This document shows positions 1-7,427 of a stretch of 64,000 nucleotides of DNA, in pieces. Under the pieces are notes generated by a model that was given only the letters and a program-made list of their open reading frames with translations, ran no database searches and was not told where the DNA came from. The stretch comes from Streptomyces sp. Ru73 (GTDB lineage: Bacteria; Actinomycetota; Actinomycetes; Streptomycetales; Streptomycetaceae). The translations under genes were made by a program, and so were the position numbers. The stretch lies in contig NZ_PQSQ01000002.1 of assembly GCF_002920575.1 (NCBI RefSeq), positions 124,001 to 188,000 on the forward strand, in the 5' to 3' direction. Position 1 is the first letter of the stretch. Each line of letters opens with the position of its first letter.

Positions 1-708
1 GCCGATGTTGAAGGCGCGGTCGTGCACCGCTTCGCGGGGCGCGGTCAGCGCGGCCGTGAAGGCCCGTGCGATGTCGGCGGCGTGCACCAGCGGGCGCCAG
101 GGGGTGCCGTCGGAGAGGACCAGCACCTCACCGGACAGCAGTGCGTGGCCGACCAGGTTGTTCAGCACGATGTCGGCACGGAGCCGGGGCGAGTAGCCGA
201 AGGCGGTGGCGTTGCGCAGGTACACCGGGGTGAAGTCGCCGTCGGCCAGGGCGTGCAGGTCGTCCTCGACCCGCACCTTGGACTCCGCGTACGGCGTCAC
301 CGGGCGCAGCGGGGCCTCCTCGGTCACCAGCTCGTCGCCGCCGGCCGCGCCGTAGACGGAGCAGGTCGACGCGTACAGGAAGCGCCGCACTCCGGCGTCG
401 CGGGCCAGCCGGGCGAGCCGCACGGACGCGTGGTGGTTGATGTCGTAGGTGAGCTGCGGCGCCAGCGAGCCCAGCGGGTCGTTGGAGAGCGCGGCCAGGT
501 GGATCACGGCGTCCACCCCGGCCAGGTGGTCGGCCGTGATGTCCCGCAGGTCCACTCGGTGCCCGGACGGGTCTCCGGGCGTCGGGCCGAGGAGGCAGTC
601 GGCGAACAGGCCGGCGTCCAGGCCGGTGACTTCGTGTCCGGCGGCCGTGAGGACCGGGGCCATCACGGAGCCCAGGTAGCCCTGGTGTCCGGTGAGCAGT
701 ACGCGCAT
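1..708 (-). CDS. NAD-dependent epimerase/dehydratase (extended SDR), 3' end outside window
   Basis: This is the N-terminal 236 residues of an extended short-chain dehydrogenase acting on nucleotide sugars. The start MRVLLTGHQGYLGS carries the GxxGxxG NAD-binding loop. The STCSVYG segment and the YAESK catalytic Tyr-Lys pair follow, and RNATAFGYSP resembles the substrate-binding region of sugar-nucleotide epimerases and 4,6-dehydratases. The ATG lies just left of the PIG-L gene in the same direction, so it is probably the next gene of that operon. The neighbouring cytidylyltransferase and C-methyltransferase suggest a CDP- or other NDP-deoxyhexose substrate. The exact reaction (epimerase, dehydratase or reductase) cannot be told from this fragment. 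Confidence 0.88.
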   Translation of the reverse strand, partial: MRVLLTGHQGYLGSVMAPVLTAAGHEVTGLDAGLFADCLLGPTPGDPSGHRVDLRDITADHLAGVDAVIHLAALSNDPLGSLAPQLTYDINHHASVRLARLARDAGVRRFLYASTCSVYGAAGGDELVTEEAPLRPVTPYAESKVRVEDDLHALADGDFTPVYLRNATAFGYSPRLRADIVLNNLVGHALLSGEVLVLSDGTPWRPLVHAADIARAFTAALTAPREAVHDRAFNIG

Positions 709-711
709 GGT

Positions 712-1374
712 TCATTCCCCCTGGGTGAAGGTGCCGAGATCGAGAGTGAGTTTGGTGACGGCGAACGCCTCGGCGTAGCGCGCGTGGCATTCGATGCCGC
801 GAATGCGCGCGAGGCCGAGGAAGGCCTCCCGGTCGTACCAGGGCCGGTGCCGCTGCGAGGGGTAGTGCGCCTGCAGCAGCCGCACCTTCTGTTCGGCGGT
901 CTCCGGCGACAGCGGCTGGTACGCGGCCATGCGGCCGAGGTCGCCGTCCCACTTGACGATCTCGTAGCCGAGGACGAGGTGGTCGCGGAACGCGGTGGGG
1001 ATCAGCTGCGCCAGGCCGCGGTGGTCCTGGTGCGCGTCGTCGGTGCGCGGGGCCAGGATCAGGTCCGGGTCGGTCCGCGCGCGCAGCTCCTCGACCGCGG
1101 TCTTGGCCTCGTCCCAGTGCGCCCGCTGCCGGCCGTCCGGCAGCTTGAGCACGGTCAGCCGCAGGTCGGCGCCCGGGCAGAAGGCGGCGAGCGCGGCCGC
1201 CTCCTCCTGCTCGCGTTCGGTGCCACCGCCGGAGAGCACCAGTGCGTCGATGCGGATGCCCGGCCGTGCGTGACACAACGTCAGCAGTGTGCCGCCCGCG
1301 CCGATGGCGATGTCGTCGCAGTGCGCGCCCACCGTGACGATCCGGTCCAGCCGCCCGGTACCGAGCCGGATCAT
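712..1374 (-). CDS. PIG-L family deacetylase
   Basis: This 220-residue protein belongs to the LmbE/PIG-L zinc-dependent N-deacetylase family, which removes acetyl groups from N-acetylated sugars or glycoconjugates. The Zn-binding motif appears near the N-terminus as GAHCDDIAIGAGG, a variant of the usual AHPDDE, and the second metal-site segment is DAHQDHRG. Length matches the family. Its ATG overlaps the TGA of the cytidylyltransferase upstream by four bases (ATGA), so the two are probably translationally coupled. In this locus it may deacetylate an amino-sugar precursor or trim a glycan. The Asp-to-Ile change in the first motif is unusual but occurs in sugar-locus members. Confidence 0.87.
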   Translation of the reverse strand: MIRLGTGRLDRIVTVGAHCDDIAIGAGGTLLTLCHARPGIRIDALVLSGGGTEREQEEAAALAAFCPGADLRLTVLKLPDGRQRAHWDEAKTAVEELRARTDPDLILAPRTDDAHQDHRGLAQLIPTAFRDHLVLGYEIVKWDGDLGRMAAYQPLSPETAEQKVRLLQAHYPSQRHRPWYDREAFLGLARIRGIECHARYAEAFAVTKLTLDLGTFTQGE

Positions 1375-2165
1375 GCGCTCACCCCCGCGCCGTCCCGCTC
1401 CCACACGGCCCACGGGCGGTCGCCCCTGGCGTAGGCGGCGTCGAGCGCGGCCCGTTCCTTCACCGTGTCGGTCGGCTTCCAGAAGCCGCGGTGCTGGTGC
1501 GCCACCAGCCGTCCGCGCTTGGCCAGTTGGGCGCAGCCGTCGGCGACCAGGTCCCCGTTCTCCGGGATGTGGTCGAAGACCTCCTGGCGGAGCACGAAGT
1601 AGCCGCCGTTCTCCCACAGCGGCAGTTCGCTCACCGCGGTGATGCCGCCCACCAGGCCGTCCTCGCCCAGGTCCACGCAGTGGAACGAGGACTGGGGCGG
1701 TACCACCATCATCGACGCACCGGCGTCGCGCCGGGTGAAGTTCTCGATCATCTCCGGCAGCGGGGCGTCGGTGAGGACGTCGGCGTAGTTGGCGAGGAAC
1801 ATCTCGTCGCCGTCCAGGTGGTGCCGCACCCGGCGCAGCCGCTCCCCGATCGGTGACTCGATGCCGGTCTGCGCGAACGTGATCGTCCAGTCCGAGATGT
1901 CGGTGGACAGCAGCTCGGTCCGGCCGCCTCTCAGCACGAAGTCGTTGGACGTGGTCTCCTCGTAGTTGAGGAAGAAGTCCTTGATGTGGTGGGCACCGTA
2001 GCCGAGGCACAGGATGAACTCGGTGTGCCCGAAGTGTGCGTAGTAGCGCATGACGTGCCAGATCAGCGGTCGCGGGCCGACCATCGCCATCGGCTTGGGC
2101 ACGTCGTCGGAGGCACCGTTGCGCATCCGCATCCCGTAACCGCCGCAGAACAGTACGACCTTCAT
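1371..2165 (-). CDS. rfbF: Sugar-1-phosphate nucleotidyltransferase, probable glucose-1-phosphate cytidylyltransferase
   Basis: This 264-residue protein resembles RfbF, which makes CDP-glucose from CTP and glucose 1-phosphate. It starts MKVVLFCGGYGMRMR, a variant of the nucleotide-binding GGxGTRL loop, followed by KPMAMVGPRPLIWHVM and a C-terminal GFWKPTDTVKERAAL segment. Both are close to known glucose-1-phosphate cytidylyltransferases. The gene overlaps both neighbours by four bases, between the C-methyltransferase and the PIG-L gene. The set suggests a CDP-linked deoxy or branched sugar built for the polysaccharide. CTP preference is inferred from overall resemblance; another nucleotide is possible. 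Confidence 0.87.
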   Translation of the reverse strand: MKVVLFCGGYGMRMRNGASDDVPKPMAMVGPRPLIWHVMRYYAHFGHTEFILCLGYGAHHIKDFFLNYEETTSNDFVLRGGRTELLSTDISDWTITFAQTGIESPIGERLRRVRHHLDGDEMFLANYADVLTDAPLPEMIENFTRRDAGASMMVVPPQSSFHCVDLGEDGLVGGITAVSELPLWENGGYFVLRQEVFDHIPENGDLVADGCAQLAKRGRLVAHQHRGFWKPTDTVKERAALDAAYARGDRPWAVWERDGAGVSA

Positions 2166-3418
2166 GACTTGTTGACCTCGACAATGCTCAGTTCCGGGAT
2201 GGGGAAGACCAGACGGCCGCCCCACTCGTGGACGAAGGAGAGCTGCTCGACCAGCTCGGCCCGCAGGTTCCACGGGAGGACCAGGACGTAGTCCGGCCTG
2301 TCGGCGGCTATCCGCTCGGGCGGCAGGATCGGGATGCGGGTGCCCGGGGTGAACCTGCCGTGCTTGTAGGGGTTGCGGTCGACCGTGTACGGGAGCAGGT
2401 CGGGCCGGATGCCGCAGTGGTTGAGCAGCGTATTGCCCTTGCCCGGGGCGCCGTAGCCGACCACCGTCTCGCCGCGCTCGGCGGCCTCGATGAGGAACGT
2501 GAGCAGGTCGCGGCGCACCTTGGCCACCCGCGCGGCGAACTCGCTGTAGCCGGACAGCTCCTGCAGCCCGGCGGCCTTCTCCCTCGCCAGCACGTCGGTG
2601 ACGCGCTGCGACGGCTCGCCCGCGACCTCGGCGGGCCGGGCCCACAGCCGGATGGAACCACCGTGCGTGGGCAGCAACTCCACGTCGACGAGGGCGAGTC
2701 CGCCGCTGGCCAGCGCCCGGATCGCGGACGCGACCGTGTAGTACTGGAAGTGCTCGTGGTAGATCGTGTCGTACTGGTTCTCCTCGATGAGGGTCAGCAG
2801 GTGCTGCACCTCGATGGAGACCCAGCCGTCGTCGGCGACCAGGGAGCGCAGCCCCTGGGTGAACCCGACCACGTCGGGGATGTGCGCGTACACGTTGTTG
2901 GCGACGACGAGGTCCGCCGGACCGTGCTCGGCACGGACGGCCGCGCCCGTCTCCGGGCTCAGGAACTCCGTGAGCGTGGGCACACCGGCTTCCCGCGCCG
3001 CCGCGCCGACGTTCACCGACGGCTCGATGCCGAGGCAGCGGATCCCCCGGTCCACCACGTGCTTGAGCAGGTATCCGTCGTTGCTCGCGACCTCGACCAC
3101 GAAGGCGCCGGAGCCATCGGTGCCTTCGGTATCGATCCCCACCCGCTGCACGGCGTCGGCGACGAACGTGCGGGCGTGCTCCACCCAGGAGGTCGAGTAC
3201 GAGGAGAAGTACGCGTACTCCTTGAACGTCTCCTCCGGCGTGATCAGCGGCGGGATCTGCGCCAGCCAGCAGTCGGTGCAGACCCGCAGGTGCAGCGGGT
3301 ACGCCGGCTCCGGCCGGTCCAGTTGGTCAGCGGCGAGAAAGCTCTCGCACGGTGGCGTCGCACCGAGGTCGACGACGCTCGCCAGCGCCGCCGAGCCGCA
3401 GAGTCGGCATCGTGTCAT
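2162..3418 (-). CDS. Class I SAM-dependent C-methyltransferase (NDP-sugar type)
   Basis: This 418-residue protein has the three-part layout of NDP-hexose C-methyltransferases such as TylCIII. An N-terminal zinc-binding module carries Cys pairs (MTRCRLCGS, then RVCTDCW). A central SAM-binding Rossmann domain includes VVEVASNDGYLLKHV and VVANNVYAHIPD. A C-terminal domain includes VGYGAPGKGNTLLNHC. The family adds a methyl branch to a keto-sugar carbon. It overlaps the glycosyltransferase upstream and the cytidylyltransferase downstream by four bases each. With those neighbours it suggests a C-methyl-branched sugar in the polymer. The ATG start sits directly before the zinc module, as in relatives. 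Confidence 0.9.
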   Translation of the reverse strand: MTRCRLCGSAALASVVDLGATPPCESFLAADQLDRPEPAYPLHLRVCTDCWLAQIPPLITPEETFKEYAYFSSYSTSWVEHARTFVADAVQRVGIDTEGTDGSGAFVVEVASNDGYLLKHVVDRGIRCLGIEPSVNVGAAAREAGVPTLTEFLSPETGAAVRAEHGPADLVVANNVYAHIPDVVGFTQGLRSLVADDGWVSIEVQHLLTLIEENQYDTIYHEHFQYYTVASAIRALASGGLALVDVELLPTHGGSIRLWARPAEVAGEPSQRVTDVLAREKAAGLQELSGYSEFAARVAKVRRDLLTFLIEAAERGETVVGYGAPGKGNTLLNHCGIRPDLLPYTVDRNPYKHGRFTPGTRIPILPPERIAADRPDYVLVLPWNLRAELVEQLSFVHEWGGRLVFPIPELSIVEVNKS

Positions 3419-4638
3419 TTACTGCCCCCCATGGTTTCCGTCCCCATTGCTTCCCGACCCGCGATCGCGGTGCGGTACTCCTCCACCAGGCGCTCCAGCC
3501 CGACGGCCGGGCTGAAGCCCTGTTCGTAGTGGCGCCGGGCCGCCCGTCCCATCTCCCGGTTGCGTGCCGCGTCGGCCGTGATCCGGCGTATGCACGACGC
3601 GAGCGAGGCGGCCTCGCCCGGCCGGTGCAGCAGCCCGGTCACCCCGTCCTCGACGAGTTCGGCGAAGGCACCGTGCCCGGCGGCGACGACCGGGACCCCG
3701 GCCGCCATCGCCTCCACGGCCACCAGGCCGAACGCCTCCAGCCACGTCGAGGGAGCCAGCACGGCGACCGACCGCGCGAGGGCTCCTCGGCACTGGTCCG
3801 TGTCGTACAGGCCGACGTACCGCACGTCGTCCCGGCCCGCGGCCCAGGCGGTCACCTCGGCCTCCAGCGGGCCCGTGCCGGCGATGACGAGCGGCACGCC
3901 CACTCCGCCGTCAGCGGCGAGCCGGTCCCACGCGGCCATGAGCAGCCGTACGCCCTTGGCCTCGGCGAGCCGGCCGAGGTAGAGCAGGTGCTCGCCCCCG
4001 CCCGCGCGGACGACGCCCGGCTCCGGTACGAAGTTGTGCTTCACCGCCAGCCGCTCGGCCGGCATGCCGGCCCGTACCAGGACGTCGCGCTGCGCCGCTG
4101 AGATGCAGAGGAACCGCGTCACGCCGGACCACCAGCGCCGCCGGTTGACGGACAGGCTGACCGCGAGCGGCACCGTCGCCAGGCGGGAGTTCCGGTAGCA
4201 GCCGTGCCGGACGGCGGGCAGTGCCGCCTTCGTCCCGACGCACTCGGTGCACGGCCGGCCGTCCCGCTGCAGCGTGCCGGGCGGGCAGACCTGGGTGTAG
4301 TTGTGCAGCGTGGCGACGGCGGGCACGCCGGCGTCGGCGCAGGCGGCCAGCACCGCGGGCGACAGCAGCGGGAAGACGTTGTGGACGTGCACGACGTCGG
4401 GGCGCGTGGCGCGCAGCCGGGCGGCCAGCTCCGTGCGCACCGCCGGGTTCCACGGTACGAGCAGGGGCACCGCGGCCTTGCCCGGCAGGGACCGGGCGGC
4501 GATGTCGTCGCTGCGCCGCTCGAACACCTCGACCCGGTGGCCGGCGTCGCGCAGCAGCGCCACCTCCTGGTCGACGACCTTGTTCTCCCCGCTCGGCTGC
4601 GCCGAGGCGTAGCGGTTGTGCACCACGAGGACGTGCAT
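3415..4638 (-). CDS. Glycosyltransferase family 4
   Basis: This 407-residue protein is a GT-B fold, GT4-type retaining glycosyltransferase of the cytoplasmic membrane face. MHVLVVHNRYASAQPSGENK opens the acceptor domain. The nucleotide-sugar domain shows LLYLGRLAEAKGVRLL and the APSTWLEAFGLVAVEAMAAG segment, with the E-x7-E donor-binding motif. A Cys-containing stretch (CPPGTLQRDGRPCTEC) occurs in several actinobacterial relatives. It overlaps the C-methyltransferase by four bases and follows the polymerase-like gene after two bases. It most likely adds one sugar of the repeat unit to the lipid-linked acceptor; the sugar is unknown. Confidence 0.92.
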   Translation of the reverse strand: MHVLVVHNRYASAQPSGENKVVDQEVALLRDAGHRVEVFERRSDDIAARSLPGKAAVPLLVPWNPAVRTELAARLRATRPDVVHVHNVFPLLSPAVLAACADAGVPAVATLHNYTQVCPPGTLQRDGRPCTECVGTKAALPAVRHGCYRNSRLATVPLAVSLSVNRRRWWSGVTRFLCISAAQRDVLVRAGMPAERLAVKHNFVPEPGVVRAGGGEHLLYLGRLAEAKGVRLLMAAWDRLAADGGVGVPLVIAGTGPLEAEVTAWAAGRDDVRYVGLYDTDQCRGALARSVAVLAPSTWLEAFGLVAVEAMAAGVPVVAAGHGAFAELVEDGVTGLLHRPGEAASLASCIRRITADAARNREMGRAARRHYEQGFSPAVGLERLVEEYRTAIAGREAMGTETMGGSK

Positions 4639-4640
4639 GC

Positions 4641-5879
4641 TCAGATCACCTCCGATCTCTGGGCCCGGCGCTGGACGCGTCGTCGAGGGCCTTCGGGCGT
4701 GGGAAGGGGCTCGGCCGCGGCGGGTGCGGGCGCCACCAGCAGCGAGGCGGCCACGGCCAGGTGCAGCAGGTACGGCGAGGCGTCGCCCAGCCCTGCCTCG
4801 GTGTACGACGCGATCGCGCAGTAGCTGATCAGGAAGATCGCGCAGGCCCTCGACAGCGACGGCGGCCGCAGCAGTGCGACGGCGCCCAGCACGAGGAGGA
4901 CCGCCGCCACCAGGACCACGCCGGTCAGGCCCTGTTCCTGGTAGACGGCCAGCCAGCTGTTGTCGATCGGCAGCCCGCCGAACGACTTGTCGCCCAGGCC
5001 CACTCCGAACAGCCGCTCGGTGGTCGACCGGGGCGCCGCCAGCAGGGCGTCCCAGACCTTGGCCCGCCCGGTGAGGTTGGAGAAGTTCTCCTGGCTCTGC
5101 CCGCGCAGGAACCACGCCTCCAGCGCGGAGCTGAACACCACCGCCGCCACCACGGCGCACACCACCGCCCAGGTGAAGAACCGGCGGGCTGCCGCGCTGG
5201 TCAGGAGGAGCGAGCCGATGGCCAGCGCCAGCCCGGCGAGCAGGCCGACCGTGGCCGTACGGGTATGGGTCAGCGCGAGCAGGACGAGTGACGGCACGAT
5301 GATCACCGCCGCGCTCCTGCGGTCGGTCCGGCGGCCCAGTACCAGCAGCACCGTGAGCCCGGTGATGACCGCGGCGTACTGGCCGATCTGCGGCGGCGTG
5401 AGCGGCCACAACGCGCCGACCAGCCGGCCGCCGTACAGGTCGGGCAGGGCGGCGCCCGGCGAGATGACCAGGCCCGCGGCCACCGACCCGAGCACCGCGA
5501 AGTACATCCGGATGTGGTGCCGGACGAACGTCGTACCGCCGTCCCACCAGCGGGTGAGCAGCCACAATGTGCCGACGAAGAGGGCCAGCCGGGCGCACCG
5601 GAACAGCGCGCCGAACCCGGACTCCAGGTGCGCGCTGGAGAGGACGCTCGTCACCAGCAGCAGGGTGAGCAGGAGGACGAAGGCGCTGGGCCTGATGCGC
5701 AGCCGCGCGTTGAGCACGAGGGCCAGCGCGAACGCGACGGCCAGCGCGCCCATCGTGACCATCTGGATGAGGGAGCGGGGCAGCGGGACGATGGTCTTCG
5801 CGCCGGCGGAGCCGAGCGTGTTGAGGACCAGCAGCCCCCAGACGATTCCGACGCCCTTCGGCGTGTGGTCAGCGCGCAT
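4641..5879 (-). CDS. O-antigen ligase/polymerase-like membrane protein
   Basis: This 412-residue protein is strongly hydrophobic, with about ten to eleven membrane segments and a large extracytoplasmic loop before the last ones. That is the profile of WaaL/Wzy-type O-antigen ligases and polymerases. The loop region RAKVWDALLAAPRSTTERLF followed by GVGLGDKSFGG and DNSWLAVYQEQG matches the typical pattern of the family. The ATG at 5879 overlaps the beta-helix gene by eleven bases; an in-frame GTG at 5888 is an alternative. In this locus it probably polymerises or transfers lipid-linked repeat units. The last 30 residues are Arg/Pro-rich and likely cytoplasmic. Confidence 0.83.
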   Translation of the reverse strand: MRADHTPKGVGIVWGLLVLNTLGSAGAKTIVPLPRSLIQMVTMGALAVAFALALVLNARLRIRPSAFVLLLTLLLVTSVLSSAHLESGFGALFRCARLALFVGTLWLLTRWWDGGTTFVRHHIRMYFAVLGSVAAGLVISPGAALPDLYGGRLVGALWPLTPPQIGQYAAVITGLTVLLVLGRRTDRRSAAVIIVPSLVLLALTHTRTATVGLLAGLALAIGSLLLTSAAARRFFTWAVVCAVVAAVVFSSALEAWFLRGQSQENFSNLTGRAKVWDALLAAPRSTTERLFGVGLGDKSFGGLPIDNSWLAVYQEQGLTGVVLVAAVLLVLGAVALLRPPSLSRACAIFLISYCAIASYTEAGLGDASPYLLHLAVAASLLVAPAPAAAEPLPTPEGPRRRVQRRAQRSEVI

Positions 5880-7419
5880 CTCGACCACCGGCCCGTACGC
5901 GGAAGGTGCTGCCCGCGTCCTGCTGGTACGGCGTGCTCTGCCACTCCACGAAGTCGAGGACCTGGCTCGGGTCCTGGACGACGAACTTCCACGGTCCGCG
6001 GTAGACGTTGCGGTGCCAGCGGTTGTGCTGCGTGCGGGTGATCGCCTCGGCCACCCGCTCGCCCTGGTACGGCGACCAGTCCGGGTAGGTGCCGTAGTTG
6101 GCGAGCACCGCCATGCGGTCGCACTTCACCGTGCACCCGACGACGGACTTGTCGAGCACGAAGCGGTTGTCGTGGATGTCCACCCGCTGGGTCTTCCACC
6201 GGCAGTCGGCGTAGAGCGGTGCTCTGGCGATGGCCGGCTTCGCGCAGCGTTCGGTGTCCCGGACCAGCAGGGTGCAGTCGCCGGAGGAGGTGTTGGCAGG
6301 GCTGTTGCAGAACCGGTCGGCGTTCTCCCACAGGGTGATCCCGGACCAGTTGTCCGCCAGCACGTTCCGGTAGATCTCGATCTTGTCGGTGCGTGCGGTG
6401 ACCCGTGGTTCGCCGCCGGACTCGGACAGGTAGACGGTGGCGAACGGGAAGGTGTCGCCGCGGTCGGCCGCCCGGCGGCCCTCGACCCAGTTGTTCCGCC
6501 GGATCGTGTTGTGCCGGATGACCGCGTTGTAGCTGGTCTCGTAGATCAGCGCGGCACCGTCGTTGGCTTCGAGCACGTTGTTCTCGATGCGGAAGTCGTT
6601 GTTGTTGGTGTCCGCCCACAGCCCGGTGCCGCGGTTGTCGTGCACCCAGTTGCCGCGCACGTCGGCACCGTCGACGGCCCAGAACTTGATGCCTCCGGTG
6701 CAGCCGCAGCCCTTCCGCCGGCGCTCCCAGTCGCCGGTGTTGTTGCCCACGACCTCGTTGCCCTCGACCACCAGGCCGCCGATGCGGCCGCCTGACTTGT
6801 ACGCGTTCATTCCGTACTGGCCGTTGCCGCGCAGGCAGCTGGCACGGACGCGCTGGCGGGCACCGGCCATCAGCCCGGCGCCGGAGTTGTGCTGGATCAC
6901 GGCGTGCTCGATGACCCAGCCGTCGGCCGAGTCATGGTTGACCACGCCCTCGTCCTGCGGCGCGGCGAAGCCCTGCACGGTCAGATGGCGGATGGTGACG
7001 TCGCGGGCATCGCCGCCGAACGCGTACTGGTTCTTCTTCCGGCCGTCGAGCACCGCGCCCGGCGCGCCGAGGTAGCGGTCCCCTTCCTTCGGGACGACCT
7101 GCGCGTACCGGTCCGGGTCGAGCCTGTGCGTGCCCGGCCGGAGCCAGAACGTGGTGTGCGGCGGGCTGTTCCTGGTCTTCGCGGTCAGGTCACCGACCAC
7201 CGCGGGGTCGACCGTGACCGCGCCCGCCGGCGCCTTCACAGGGCCGGCCGCCGGCCTGTCGCAGACCCGGGCCACGGACGTGGCCGGTGCCCCGGAGGCG
7301 GCCGGCGCGCCGGTCGCCCTCGTCGGCGCTTCCGGCGTGCTCGTACAGCCGGCCGCCGCCAGCAGGGCCAGCGTCAGCGGTGCCGCCGCCCACGCCCAGT
7401 GCCGTGTCGTGCTCCCCAC
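5869..7419 (-). CDS. Secreted right-handed parallel beta-helix lipoprotein
   Basis: This 516-residue protein starts with GTG preceded by a G-rich ribosome binding site. A lipoprotein signal ends at LLAAAGC, with Cys25 as the probable lipidation site. The body repeats short NN- and DN-containing turns such as IEHAVIQHNSGAGL, GNEVVGNNTGDWE, IENNVLEANDGAAL and IRHNTIRRNNWVE, the signature of a right-handed beta-helix (pectate-lyase or carbohydrate-binding fold). Related proteins in polysaccharide loci cut, epimerise or modify the polymer outside the cell. Several Cys pairs in the second half may form disulfides. The catalytic activity cannot be assigned by sequence alone. Confidence 0.88.
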   Translation of the reverse strand: MGSTTRHWAWAAAPLTLALLAAAGCTSTPEAPTRATGAPAASGAPATSVARVCDRPAAGPVKAPAGAVTVDPAVVGDLTAKTRNSPPHTTFWLRPGTHRLDPDRYAQVVPKEGDRYLGAPGAVLDGRKKNQYAFGGDARDVTIRHLTVQGFAAPQDEGVVNHDSADGWVIEHAVIQHNSGAGLMAGARQRVRASCLRGNGQYGMNAYKSGGRIGGLVVEGNEVVGNNTGDWERRRKGCGCTGGIKFWAVDGADVRGNWVHDNRGTGLWADTNNNDFRIENNVLEANDGAALIYETSYNAVIRHNTIRRNNWVEGRRAADRGDTFPFATVYLSESGGEPRVTARTDKIEIYRNVLADNWSGITLWENADRFCNSPANTSSGDCTLLVRDTERCAKPAIARAPLYADCRWKTQRVDIHDNRFVLDKSVVGCTVKCDRMAVLANYGTYPDWSPYQGERVAEAITRTQHNRWHRNVYRGPWKFVVQDPSQVLDFVEWQSTPYQQDAGSTFRVRAGGRDAR

Positions 7420-7427
7420 GCGCCCCC

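Noticed and set aside
22-1434. Long plus-strand open frame of 470 codons opposite the epimerase, PIG-L and cytidylyltransferase genes
   Set aside because: It is an antisense shadow of three recognised genes; the translation is low-complexity Val/Arg/Gly/Gln with no domain.
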